A stretch of DNA of 64,000 nucleotides, taken from positions 4,658,501-4,722,500 of the forward strand of contig BSBM01000597.1 of the NCBI GenBank assembly GCA_027924585.1, given 5' to 3'. Position 1 is the first letter of the stretch. Each line of letters starts with the position of its first letter. Both the position numbers and the translations under genes were made by a program. Below the pieces are notes generated by a model that did not search any database, was not told where the DNA came from, and worked only from the letters and a program-made list of their open reading frames with translations. Positions 11,120 to 22,369 of this stretch are shown here, one piece after another. The DNA comes from Larix kaempferi (Eukaryota; Streptophyta; Pinopsida; Pinales; Pinaceae).

Positions 11120-12250
11120 GGATTTAATCATTGATGATAAAAGTGTAGGTATACAAACAAGAAAGACGAAATTTGATAGCACTTCTAAAGAGGTGCACCT
11201 CTATCTGTTATCCAAAATAGAGCCAATTTTTTTTTAGGAATCTAGAACTGATAAACAATGGGTTATTGCTATGGACGAAGAACTAAATCAGGTTGAGAAA
11301 AAACAAATTTGGGAACTTGTTCCAAGATTGAAAGATAAAAATATCATTGGCACTAAGTGGGTTTTCAGGAACAAATTGAATGAAAATGGGCAGGTAATAA
11401 AAAACAAATCAATACTGGTGTGCAAAGTGTATGCTCAGGTTGAAGGAATGGAATTTGAAGAAATTTTTTCTCCAATAGCCAGGATAGAAGTAGTCAGAAT
11501 GTTCTTGGCCTATGGATGCTCCAAAAATATCAAGGTATATCAAATGGATGTAAAATCATCCTTTCTAAATGGAGAATTAGAAGAAGAAGTTTACATAGAA
11601 CAACCATAAGGGTTCCTACTGTCATAAAGTAAATACTATGTATGCGGATTGAAGAAATCCATGTATGGAATAAAGGAATCCCCTAGAGCTTGGTACTCAA
11701 GACTAGACAAGTACTTGCAACAACAAGGATTCGGGAAGGGTAATATAGACAACAATTTCTACATAAAAGTTGAACATGAAAATATGATTATCATTGAAGT
11801 GTTTGTTTATTACATCATTTTTGGAAGTGATGATGATAGATCAAGCCAAAACATTTCCAAGGAAACGAAAAAGGAATTCGAAATATCTTTGCTTGGAGAG
11901 ATTTCTTTCTTCCAAAGACTCCAGATATCTCAACTAGATGAAGGTATTTTTATTTCTCAAACCAAATATGTAAAATAAATGTTGAATAAGTTTAACATGG
12001 AATACTGTAAACTAGTGTGTACTCCCATGATCTCTGGTTACAAGTAAAGCAAAGAAGATGAAGCAAAGGAAGTAGATCAAAAAATTTACAGATCAATAAT
12101 TGGCATCTTGTTGTATGTGCCAACCTCAATACCATATGTTATGCAGGCTATAGGACTGGTTGCAGGGTTTCAAGCAACACCTAAGGAGACCCATGTTCAA
12201 GCTGTAAAAAGAATCTTCATATATCTAAAAGGAACCTTTTATTTTGGCTT
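11120..12250 (+). pseudogene. Copia reverse transcriptase (relic, catalytic Asp pair lost)
   Basis: The domain opens with WVIAMDEELNQVEKKQIWEL and IIGTKWVFRNKLNENG and continues YQMDVKSSFLNGELEEEVYI (11271-11609). After two stops it continues LKKSMYGIKESPRAWYSRLD (11649-11978). The polymerase motif, V-Y-V-D-D in the family, here reads VFVYYIIFG at about 11800: both Asp codons have become Tyr (GAY to TAY). The end carries YRSIIGILLYV, the usual connection to RNase H. It cannot polymerise. Confidence 0.88.
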
Positions 12251-12735
12251 ATGGTACCGATGAAGTAATGACTTGACTATGATAGTGTATGATGATGCAG
12301 ACTGGAAAAGAAGTATAAATGGCAGGAAAAGAATAATTGGAGCATCATTCTTCTTGGAAAACTATCTGGTATCCTGGTTGAGTAAAAAACAATCCCCAGT
12401 CTCCTTGTCTACAATAGAATCAGAATACATTGCAGTAGTAGCATGTTGCACCCAATTTATTTGGATGAAGAAAACCTTGAAGGATATCCAGGTAGAGTAC
12501 AATCAGCCTATTCCAATTTTGTGTGATAACACAAGTACAATTAGCAATTCCAATAATCCTATAATGCACTCTAAGAAAAATCATATCCCTATAAAATATA
12601 ATTTTTTGAGAGAACAAGTCACTGAGAACAATGTCAAGTTGGACTAGGTTTCCACCAAGGAGAAAATTGCAGACATTTTCACAAAGCCTCTTCTGAGGGA
12701 TACCTTTGAATATCTCAGACATAAATTGTGAGTAA
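12250..12735 (+). pseudogene. Copia RNase H (relic)
   Basis: The open frame 12273-12647 carries YDDADWKRSINGRKRIIGAS, SWLSKKQSPVSLSTIESEYIA, CDNTSTISNSNNPIMHSKKN and FLREQV. These are the four blocks of copia RNase H, with Asp, Glu and Asp of the active site in place. After a stop at 12645 the tail still reads KIADIFTKPL. This is the best preserved domain of the element. Confidence 0.88.
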
Positions 12736-12739
12736 TTCC

Positions 12740-13052
12740 CACTCCTCATTAATTTGCTCAAGCCTCATCAAAGTCAGAAATTGTGGGAACACAACATTGC
12801 TTAGGAGTAGTCAAAGGAATTAAGAAAAGTAGTTAATCATTCAAATAGGGGGAGCAACATAAGAAGAAAGATAAGCATGAGTCTAGGGGGAGAATCCCTT
12901 TTCCATTGATGCCAAAGGGGGAGGAATTGCATATACTGTGCAGGGGGGGGATATTGCAGATACTACAGAGAAATAGAATTGCACAACATAATTGCGCAAA
13001 CACAAATAAAGGTTGCATGGAAGCAGAATTGTCTAAAGGTTGCCATCAATGA
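12740..13052. other. Copia 3' untranslated region
   Basis: Purine-rich, non-coding stretch between the end of RNase H and the polypurine tract. It has several GGGGGAG runs, as is common at this place in copia elements. No open frame of note. Confidence 0.6.
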
Positions 13053-13065
13053 CAAAGGGGGAGAT
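13053..13065 (+). other. Polypurine tract of the copia element
   Basis: AAAGGGGGAGA ends one base before the 3' LTR starts (TGTTG at 13066). This is the expected plus-strand primer site. Confidence 0.85.
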
Positions 13066-13206
13066 TGTTGAAAATATTGTTTTCATTGATGTCAAAGGAA
13101 AGGAAACTATAGATAGAAATTGCAAGTTACATGAAGATTATTGGAAACATTATTTTTGGATGCCCGGTTTTGATACCTTATATTTGAAGGAATGTTTACT
13201 CTAGAT

Positions 13207-13935
13207 TGTGAAATTTAACGCACAGTAGGATCTACTAGCTAAGGATATCCTCACAATTAAGAAATTTGACTAAGAATGCAGAAAATAGTGTAAAAGAAGC
13301 ATTATGGACACACAAATGATTAAAAACCATACACAAATGATCAAATAGCAAGTTTATTATTAACTGTCGAAACCAGAAATGAGCTGTGATCATCATTATA
13401 TAAAATTTGGGAAAAATCATGAGCCTTTGGAGGCATCAGAATGAGCTACAAGTGGCTAGCTTACATTGGACCTAAATACCCCCTAGGTTGACCAATAGAC
13501 TCCCAAATCACCTCAAACAGTCACAAATTTTCAATCTAAACGTTGGAATGGCATGAGAAGGCATTAATGATGGTGGCACATGAGTGGTGGAGGATTTGGT
13601 GGAGTGTAGGGGGCCAAGGATAGGCCAAAAATTCCAAAGAGGGGGGAGAATGTCCACATTCAATGCATGGGTGCCTCAGTTCAAAGCCATATCCAAAAAA
13701 TAGGGGATAAGGGCACGCTTCACTCAGGTAGTGGCAATAAATGATGGAGGTGGCATAAATGAGGGCGCCTAATAGCTAATTTGACCAAAATTGGGCCCTA
13801 AGGTGGTGGAATGTGTTACAAATGCCCCAACTAACTTCTAGCAACCTTGGATTAACATCATTAACCATGTTTTGGACCAAATAATCACTAAATTAATATT
13901 AGAATATGGTCCTAAGGTGTAATAATGTTCTAACA
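13207..13935 (-). repeat. Left LTR (3' LTR) of the gag-only element
   Basis: On the + strand it starts TGTGAAATTTAACGCACAG and ends GTTCTAACA; on the element's own strand it starts TGTTAGAAC. It is closely similar along its length to 15721-16450. Confidence 0.9.
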
Positions 13936-13947
13936 CCCCCCCCTTAA
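13936..13947 (-). other. Polypurine tract of the gag-only element
   Basis: Eight C then TTAA on the + strand (AAGGGGGGGG on the minus strand), directly next to the LTR. Confidence 0.8.
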
Positions 13948-14474
13948 GCTAGACTTATGTAGCCAATAACAAAAATGAGGCCTTGACACTAAGGCTCAAG
14001 TCACCTCTTACAACAAACGATTTTTATTAGTCCATGTAACCAAGGTTAGGAGGAAAACCACATGGGAAATAAAACCTCCCCTCTAAAATGGACATGAAAT
14101 ACACCAAAATAAACTGAACTACTTCAAAACTCAAGTATGTGTGAACTTGTTCAGATGTCTGGAGGAACCTTATTCTTTGGAAGAAGTGGTTGTTGCTCCC
14201 ATGCTTGGATCATATGCTTAATATCTGCATCTGTGGAATAAAGTGCAAGCATTTGCTCTTCAAACTTGATCATCATACCAAATGTGGCCAGATAAAATCC
14301 AAATGAGACTTGATGAGCTTGAGAATCAATCCCAAGCGAATGATAGTGTCCTCCATATTATGTGCAACTCTGAGAACAAGTGCCAATCATAATCATGCAG
14401 TGGATAGGAAGCATGACAGTGAGAGCGAATGCAACAACTCCATACTGAAAATTTACCCTCCATAGCATCCAATG

Positions 14475-15519
14475 TCACACCAAATTATGAACCAATGAGA
14501 GACTCTGAGTGTGAATAAGCTGCAACAATTGACTGATAATCCTCGGAATTTGAATGTGAAGAATCATGAGAGAACAAAGGGGTTTGGGTATCAAATCCAA
14601 ATGGTTATAGATGGTCCAAATTCTTGAAATTCGAACCAAATGAAACTTGATGTGCTTGAGGCTTAAACCCAAGCGAATGCATGTTGTCTCCAACTTCAAC
14701 AGTACCTTGAGGAAGTGTGCATGTGACCATGTAGGAGGTGAGAGGAGGCATGGGACCAAGGCGTGCGAATGCATGAACTCCATAATCTGATCTAGACTCC
14801 AAAATATCCAAGGAATCATAATATTGCACATCAACAAACTCATAGGAACAATGCTTATCTTCTAGAGAAATCGGTGATAGAGAATCCTCAGTAGAAGAAG
14901 TATGATAGGAGAATAATGAGTGGAGAGATAGTTCTTCTTCAACAATGGCAGATCTGTTTGTTGTATCTTCATCATTAGCAGCAACATCTTGTGCAATAGA
15001 TGATGTCTCTTCACATTATACTTCATAACATGTAGAGGAAGCATTCGAATCAAGGAGATCTGTACCAATAGGAACTTGTGTTGGATATTCTGCCATTTGA
15101 TCTTCATGAAAAACTTCATCAAAGAGAGTAGAGGCCGAGACATTAGGAGGGAGAGAACATGTTGAGGTGTCCATAGGATCACTCCATGCACCATTCTTCT
15201 GCTTATCAAGAGCCTTGTCCAAGTTGGACCATAAATCAAATGGATATTTTGCAAAACCAATCAAGTAATGCATACTTGGAGACATGGCTAGACACATAGC
15301 TCTGAATGCTCTGTCACAGTAATTTATCCAATCATTTTTATCTTCATAAGAATCTGGTTCACTCTCAGCACCAATGGACACATCATAGAGACATTGTCTC
15401 CTGATATATGCACACATTTTAGGCTTCCACTCAACATAATTGAATGGAGTAAGAAGAGGAACTTTCGAATCCAAGTAGAAGATGTTGTACTTGCAAAACA
15501 AAATTTGAATCACTCAGGA
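14475..15519 (-). pseudogene. Gag-like protein of the gag-only element
   Basis: Reading leftward from 15519, the frame gives VPLLTPFNYVEWKPKMCAYI and CDRAFRAMCLAMSPSMHYLI, the opening of copia-type gag (a Leu-Thr-x-x-Asn-Tyr-x-x-Trp block, then helices). The 165-codon frame ends at a stop at 15016. Further frames (14862-15260, 14475-14843) are open but lack known motifs. No zinc knuckle, protease or polymerase motif is seen. About 340 residues' worth of coding space is present. It could supply capsid in trans or be a remnant. Confidence 0.6.
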
Positions 15520-15708
15520 GGGGATCCTAACTATATAATTGGAACCTTGCATTGACAGAAGGCACATTCAGGAGCGCATCACACCCTGGGTAGACTCCAA
15601 AGGATTTCTCCAATGGCTTCAAGGAAATGGCCCATGGAACTTATGTTGTTGCTCCACTTCTTCTGGTGCACTTCTGAAGCACTCTTGGTTCGACTAGAAG
15701 ATCCAATA

Positions 15709-15720
15709 GATATGATACAA
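15709..15720 (-). other. Primer binding site of the gag-only element
   Basis: The minus strand reads TTGTATCATATC right after the LTR end, like the Met-tRNA site of the host copia element (TTGGTATCATATA). Confidence 0.75.
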
Positions 15721-16450
15721 TGTGAAATTTAACTCACAGTAGGATCTACTATATAAGGATATCCTCACAATTAAGAAATTTGACTAAGTATGCAGAAAAT
15801 AGTGTAAAAGAAGCATTATGGACACACAAATGATAAAAAACCAGACACAATTGATCAAATAGCAGGTTTATTATTAACTTTCCAACCCATAAATGAGTTT
15901 TGATCATCATTATATAACATTTGGGAAATATCGTGAGCCTTTGGAGGCATCAGAATGAGCTACAAGTGGCTAGCTTACATTGGACCTCAATCCCCCCTAG
16001 GAAGACCAATTGACTCCCAAATCACTTCAAACAGTCATGAATTGTCAATATGAATGTTGGGATGGCATGGGAAGGAATTAATGATGGTGTCACATGCGTG
16101 GTGGAGGATTTGGTGGAGTGTAGGTGGCCAAGGATAGGACAAAACTGCCAAAGAGGGGGGGCAATGTCCACATTCAATGCATGGGCCCCTCAGGTCAAAG
16201 CCAGATCTGAAAAACAAGGGATAAGGGCGTGCATCACTCAAGTAGTGGCAATAAATGTGGGAGGTGGAAATAAATGAGGGAGACTAACAACTAATTTGAC
16301 CAAAATGGGCCCTAAGGTGGTGGAATGTGTCATAAATGCCCCAACTAACTTCTAACAACCTTGGATTAACCTCATTAACCATGTTTTGAAAAACAATAAT
16401 CACCAAATTAATATTAGACTATGGTCCTAAGGTGTAATAATGTTCTAACA
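15721..16450 (-). repeat. Right LTR (5' LTR) of the gag-only element
   Basis: Starts TGTGAAATTTAACTCACAG and ends GTTCTAACA on the + strand. It is 730 bases, against 729 in its partner. Confidence 0.9.
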
Positions 16451-17745
16451 TAGATACTTAACTCAAATTTCAGTATAGATTACATAGTTCGAAATCTTGT
16501 TTTGAGACATTTCCAACAGTATATTGAAGTCCCTCTAACTCCCTAGGAATGAGGAGATATGAAAGAATTTGTAAAGGAAACCCATCCAAAATGTTAGGTC
16601 GGCCATGCCAGGATATTGTACAATGTTATGTTCACCTATAAAGTGATTTAAGACCTATATAAATAATTGGAGCACTCTCCTCATTTGAATATCCATCCAA
16701 GAAAGTATGGAGCTCTAAAAAGATGTGAAATTCCAGAAGAAGAATTTTCTAGGGTTCTTGAAGATGATTTCTTATGTTTTATATAAGATGTTATAGATTC
16801 ATGAAGATGTTTTTGAAGGCTTTCTAAGGAGGAGGAGGCACACCTTGTGAAGAGGAAGGGATGTTTTCTTGCAAGTTCTTCTCTGGGTAAAAGAAGGTAC
16901 TATGATGGATGCACAACAACCAAGGTTATCTTGTGCAGTGTAGAGTGCGACATTGTGATAGTTGTGGAGGTTATATTGCGCAGTGTAGAGCATGACAATG
17001 TGACAGTTGTGAAGGTTATCTTGCACAATGTAGAGTGTGACAGTTTAACAATTGTGAAGGATATCATGCGCAGTGTAGAGTGCAACAATGTGACAATTGT
17101 GAAGATTATCTTGCATTGTGTAGAGTGCGATAGTTGTGAAGAATTATCTTGCGCAATGCAGAGTGTGACGGGAAATTTGGTGTCCAACATAGAAGCTAGG
17201 ATTTCCGTGCGCAGATCAGAGTGCGTAGAGTAGAGCGTGATAGAGTAGAGTATGACTATAGTAAAGATTGTCTTGCATGACAAAACAAAGTGTAACAGTT
17301 TCTCGCAGTACATCAATATAGAATCTAGGGAGTTGGTGCTTCCTTCGAATTGATGCTGGATAATTTAGGGAGTTAGTGCTTCCTTCCAGTTGGTGTTGGA
17401 GAATCTAGTGAGTTGGTGATTCCTTCTAGTTGGTTCTAGAGAATATAGGGGTTTGGCTCCTCCTACAAGTTGGTTCTTGTAAACTTGGAAGATTGATGTC
17501 TCCAACGGACAGGTGTTTTCCAATCATTGTAATCATTGTTTTAGAAATAAAATATTTATGTGGTTTTCTCTCTTATTGGGTTTCCATGTTAAAATCTCAT
17601 GTCTCTTGTATTGTGCATTTTTTGTTGACTTATGCTCAATGCAATTGAAGGCTAATGTGAATGGTAAATAAGTTTCAAAAGTGTAAAATTTGTCCTATAT
17701 TGATTCACTCCCCGTCTCAATATAGTTGAATATTTTGACATTGCA

Positions 17746-18640
17746 TTCTAAGAATTCATCTACAAGTTCCTCAAAATAGACATGGATGATTGGAATATAT
17801 ACATACTTTTGAAATAACACGTTAATCTATTAATACTAATGTTTGATAGATGCCACTAGTTTCATATCTCACTCAACCGAAGAAGTATGTTTTTTGTGTT
17901 CCTTCGTGAAACTTATTGGGCCATATTGTGTGCCACAAAAGAGTCTTAGTGTATCTTGAGAATATTGCAATAATTTATTCCCCCTCCTACATTTGTCAAG
18001 CAGTTGCGTTCTATCCTAGGAAATATTGGGTAATATAGAAGATTTATCTGCAACTATGTTGTTATCACAACCCCATTGAAGCAGCTTTTAAGGAAGTCTT
18101 AAATATTCATTTGGACTCCAGAATGCAATAAAGATTTTGTGCTACTAAAATAAAAGGTGGTCACCTCTCATGTTCTTTATTTCCCTAATTGGAACTTGTA
18201 ATACCATATACATGTGGATGTTTTATGGATTTATTTGGGAATTGTTCTTACGCAACTAGGGGAAAGTGATTTTTATCATCCTATTTATTTCATCAATCGT
18301 AAGTTATCTCAGGCTAAATGAAACTACACTACTATTAAACGAAAAGGGCTAGACATGATCTATGCGATGTAGAATTTTATCCACTATCTATTGGGATTTC
18401 ATTTCAAAATATTTACAGATCACTCTAATCTAAAGTATCTAGTGAATAAACCCGTCTTAGAAGGATGCACATGTGGATGGCTATTACTCTTTCAGGAGTT
18501 ATCCTTTGAACTGGTTGTGAAACCTGGGAAGCATAATGTGGGTCCTGATCACTTATAGGGTTAAGGGAATATGATAGTCCTGTTGATGACCAACTTCTAG
18601 ATGTAGAGTTATTTTGGCTATAATCCATACTTGATCACCA
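17746..18640 (+). pseudogene. Ty3/gypsy RT 3' part and RNase H (relic)
   Basis: The frame resumes exactly where 4495 stopped: EFIYKFLKIDMDDWNIYTLLK at about 17755, with the Asp-Asp of the polymerase site still present. Later text contains HMHVDVLWIYLGIVLTQLGE (about 18205) and YFINRKLSQAK, then MIYAM...FHYLLGFHFKIFTDHSNLKYLVNKPV and FELVVKPGKHNVGPDHL. This is gypsy RNase H. Stops recur about every 30 codons. It aligns well with the RT of the minus-strand element (AFQEYIYK, FDDWTIYSLLK). Confidence 0.82.
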
Positions 18641-19890
18641 CTTAGAAGAGATAGCTTTGTTCCTCACCATTGGTGCAGTGCAACAACAAAACATTATTCT
18701 GAAACTCAAAAACATTATTTGGAAGTTCACATGGTCAGCTATCAATTCATTGTAGTACACCTGTACAAGCTAGGAGTTGATGGGATCTTACGGGAATGTG
18801 TCCTAGATCATGAATGTTAGTATATCTTATGGGAATCTCATGTGGGAGTTGCAGGTGTCCATGTAGGAGGGAAAGAAATGACGAGGAATGTTCTACATGT
18901 AGGATTTTGGTGGCATATAGTCTTCAAGGATACCAAATATTACGCCTGCGCTTGTGATGTTTATCAGTAGGTTGGGAATCCCTCACGCTGAGATGAGATT
19001 CCCCTCCATCCAGTTCGTTCTCTACACCCATTTGATAAGTGGGTGGTATATTTTGTTGGTCCTATTTCCCCACCCGCAAGATGCTCAAAGGCCCATCATA
19101 TTATTACCACATCTGATTATTTAACCAGGTGTAATGAGGCTAATCTCGTGAAATATTTCTCTGCAAAAACAATAGTTTGCTTCATCTTTGAGAACATGAT
19201 TTCTCAGTTTGGATGTCTTAGAAGTCTCAATAATGACAAGGGTATCAATTTCATGAGTAATACCATTGCTACACTGACCCAAGAATTTCTTATCCAACAC
19301 CATAAGAGCATCCCATATCATCCTCAAGCAAATGGCATGTACAATCTTTTAATAAGATTCTTGAAAATGGACTAACTAAGGTATGTTCCTACAATTGTGG
19401 CGACTGGGATGAATGTATTCCTGCTGCATTGTGGGCCTACTGAACTACTCCTAAAAGGTAGCATGGGTATTCTCCATTTCAATTAGTCTATAGGTGGGAA
19501 GCCATCATGCCAACATAATTTGTTCTTCCTAGTCTGTACATTTCTCATGCTACACATATGATAGAAGAAGAGTCAGTTTTGGAATACTTAGCAAAATTGA
19601 TGCAGTTAGAGGAATTGAGGATGTTTGCTAATTTGCACACCACAATAAAAAAAGCATAGTAGAAATCATGGCACGATTGACACATCACAACTAAAAAAAT
19701 TTCCAAGGGTGACTTGGTGCTTATTTTATGGAATCCGGTATCTTATGAATCCTAGGAAGCTTCAAATGCATTAGGTCAGACCCTTTATGGTGGTAGAGTT
19801 GTGAGATTTGGGTGCCATACATCTTGCAAAACTCGATGGTGTTCATAGACTAGGTTGGGTGAATGGAGAACACTTGAAACCCTACAATTC
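18640..19890 (+). pseudogene. Ty3/gypsy integrase (relic)
   Basis: A zinc-binding remnant with paired His and CACDVYQ lies at about 18830-18970. The catalytic part is open at 19043-19375: FVGPISPP, TTSDYLTRCNEA, NNDKGINFMSN (second Asp kept) and SIPYHPQANG. The final Glu position is lost (MYNLLIRF instead of a Glu-Asn/Phe-Asn block). The C-terminal part reads KISKGDLVLILWNP and ends near HLKPYNSSC at about 19870. From 19268 onward it is repeated in copy B at 28357. Confidence 0.82.
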
Positions 19891-20355
19891 AAGTTGCTAA
19901 TTTTACAAGCTAGGATACTGCTGTTGCAGGGATTAAGATAGGGTAGGTTTGTAGGAGTGTGTTCTATTTCATCCAGTTGCATTTTATCTTCAGTAAAGTA
20001 TATACTAGAATAACAAGAATGTCAATAGCGTCATGTTGGGTTTTTATTTGTCGTGTCATTTTGTTTTTATGCAACATGCTTATGGTCAAGGGGCAGGAAG
20101 TATGATCGTCAACATTATAGTCCACCAAGTCAAGAATCTAGAGTCTTGTTGTCCATGATCCTCCCAGATATGTACCGTGTCGAAATGTGTAAGAATTTAT
20201 CGCCATCCTTGACAGTGATTAGACCTAGTCTAGGTTCTTAAATGTCCTATCATTGATTAATGAATATCACATTAATACTCGAAAGGTATGGTACCTCTTC
20301 ACTTTTCTTCATTAAATAAGATTTTTAACTCATGTCATTACCACACCCAACTCAG

Positions 20356-21330
20356 TAAAACCTCATAATTATTTCTAATTTTTCACTTTGTGTTTGTGCA
20401 TACATTAAGAGTCGCACTAGAGCCCTCTTATCTTTTTGTAGCTTGTAGCCAAAATTTTGTTCAATGCCCTCAACCCATTGTTCGATTTGTCTATCAACAC
20501 TGATAATTGCCATGTGTAAATACTCTAGAACCAAAATGATAGCAACCAAATCATCTCCTAGATCAAAGAATACCATTATAGTAGATGTCCATGGCCCGAG
20601 GGTGGAGATTGTAGGTGACCTGCATGGAAAGGTTGAGAAGACTAGGTTGGTTGACTATGACTTCTCAGACAAGGATTTGCTTCTTGATATGTGCCTCGAT
20701 GTTTACATGGATTACATGCTATTGGAAATAGGAGAAGTGATTACAGTTTGGAAACCCTTTATTGAGCCTCTGCGAAAATGAACATTGGTTGTACTCCATG
20801 ACTTACCAGTCTTCAACAAAACTGGGGAAATTCTAAACTGCACAAAATTTATCATCACCAAAGTGCATGGCCACTCCTTATGGCTTGATAGAGCCTACCC
20901 AATTCATGTCAAAAATATTCATTTTCTCATAGGCCTATCCATGGAAGGGCAAGATGTATCTTCAACATTTCAGGGGAGTGGGAAACACGATAAGAAAATA
21001 GATGAGCTCAGTCTATATGTTTGGTAAGGCACCAGGAGGGGTGGTCATTGTGTCAGTATCTCCCTCATTAACTACCAACGAGTGAAATTTTCCTGCCAAC
21101 TTATTTCAATACACATCATGTGAAGGAACACCCACGGTGAATGCACCTTGGATGCCTTATCAAGTGCAAAATTATGTGTTCAGGGGGTCCATTTGAACTG
21201 GTGTAATTTTCTCTTAGATGAGATCCTACAGGATTGCATGGATGATCATGCCACCTCCTCTCACTTCATCTTCGACTAGTTATTAGTTTCCTTCTCCATG
21301 TGGAAGTGGAAACCCCCAGAAGGTCAAGAA
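20356..21330 (+). pseudogene. Accessory retroelement ORF, part 1 (copy A)
   Basis: Two abutting frames (20464-20781, 20785-21027) read as one protein broken by a TGA at 20779. The text includes VEIVGDLHGKVEKTRLVDYD, DMCLDVYMDYMLLEIGEVIT and AYPIHVKNIHFLIGLSMEG. The same frame, with more stops, continues to LLVSFSMWKWKPPEG at about 21315, where a DNA element is inserted. It lies after integrase, the position of env-like or extra ORFs in some plant gypsy groups. I recognise no family. Copy B has the same TGA. Confidence 0.5.
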
Positions 21331-22353
21331 CACGGGGCTTCACTCAATAAACAGCTATCATAGCACGTTCGATCATGGCATATGAAACAATACCCCTAAT
21401 TTCAATAAATATTGGAAAATACCTTCCAAAATAATTTTTTAAACCCCCTCCCAATATGCCTTCCCAATTTTAAAAAACCCCTATTTTCACTAGATATTGT
21501 ATGTATCAATTTTTTCATTAACATTTTTTATACCCATTTATATTTCTACCTAGTATATTTATATGATACCCCTCTTATGACCCCACATGCATTCTACAAT
21601 GCACCTTGCTCTTTCGATGTATATCGTGGATGCACATTACTTCACCCACAACACAATTACTCAACCACATATCATTATGATTTGCAACATCTAATGGTCT
21701 AATGAAGAGATAGGAGATCACTTCTTGTATGTCACTAGAGACAATGCACACAGTACAACATTTAGATTGCATGTTGCAGTTACTCAATCGCTGACTAAGC
21801 CTGTTGTGGGCTAGGTATCCAAGCCCCCAGGGCCTGTAACAAGCTCTAGGAGGCTGACTAAACCTCCCAAGTCCTGTAATAGGCACGAGTGGTTGGGTAT
21901 TCAAGCCCCCAAGGCCTATCGAGGGCCTATAACAGGACCTGGAGGCTTAGAGCCTCCCAAGGCTATTGGTAACAACTAGCTAAGTGTTATTGGTAACAAT
22001 TGGTTGTCATTGACCATTGTCTCTCGACTATGATCGACTGGAAACCCAATTCACCACGAAACCCTTTGCCTCAAGCATGCCTCAAGATGCGATTTCCCTG
22101 CATACCGGTAAGCCCTAGCCTTGCCTCAACTCGATTTCTCATTCGGACGTGATCCCGCCATCTCCATTTGGCGGATATTTGTCAGCCTGCCCATATAAAA
22201 AAGACCCCAAAGTATTTTTGTATTGTTACATTAAATATAAAAACCCTTTATCCCTTAATATATAAGCAATATAATTTTTAGGTTTTCATGAATATTTAAT
22301 ACCGCAATATGAATGAACGTGATATTATATTGCCTTCTAGTGAATCCCCCGTG
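21331..22353. mobile_element. hAT-like non-autonomous DNA transposon
   Basis: Terminal inverted repeats CACGGGGCTTCACTC and (complement) CACGGGGGATTCACT bound 1023 bases. The flanks GTCAAGAA (21323-21330) and ATCAAGAA (22354-22361) form an 8-base duplication with one mismatch, the size typical of hAT. Copy B has the empty site, a single GTCGAGAA, at about 30494. There is no transposase; the inside is AT-rich with a patch of GC-rich short repeats (about 21810-21965) built on AGCCCCCAGGGCCTGTAAC-like units. Confidence 0.8.
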
Positions 22354-22369
22354 ATCAAGAAATACCCCT

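Larger units (their letters stand above)
13207..16450 (-). mobile_element. Non-autonomous LTR element encoding only a gag-like protein
   Basis: Two LTRs of 729 and 730 bases, ending TG/CA, enclose a 1.8-kb interior, and a perfect 5-base TAGAT duplication flanks it (13202-13206, 16451-16455). Orientation is minus. A Met-type primer site (TTGTATCATATC) follows the right-hand LTR on the minus strand, and a polypurine tract (AAGGGGGGGG) precedes the left-hand one. The interior has one gag-like coding region and no protease, integrase or RT. It must have depended on another copia element for movement. Confidence 0.9.
4496..17740 (+). mobile_element. Complete but decayed Ty1/copia LTR retrotransposon
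   Basis: The element has two LTRs of 1424 and 1426 bases (the second after removing a nested insertion). It also has a Met-type primer site, a gag-protease-integrase-RT-RNase H order, a polypurine tract and a perfect TTGCA duplication at 4491-4495 and 17741-17745. LTRs start TG and end CA. The domain order with integrase before RT defines copia. It lies inside a gypsy RT gene, so it is younger than that element. Two later insertions lie within it: 9410-11103 and 13207-16450. Many stops and changed catalytic residues show it is no longer autonomous. Confidence 0.92.
13066..17740 (+). repeat. 3' LTR of the copia element, split by a nested element
   Basis: Part 1 is 13066-13206 and part 2 is 16456-17740, together 1426 bases against 1424 in the 5' LTR. 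The break is the TAGAT target duplication of the element at 13207-16450. Part 2 keeps the TATA box and both minisatellites. Point differences from the 5' LTR are frequent, so the copia insertion is old. Confidence 0.9.
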
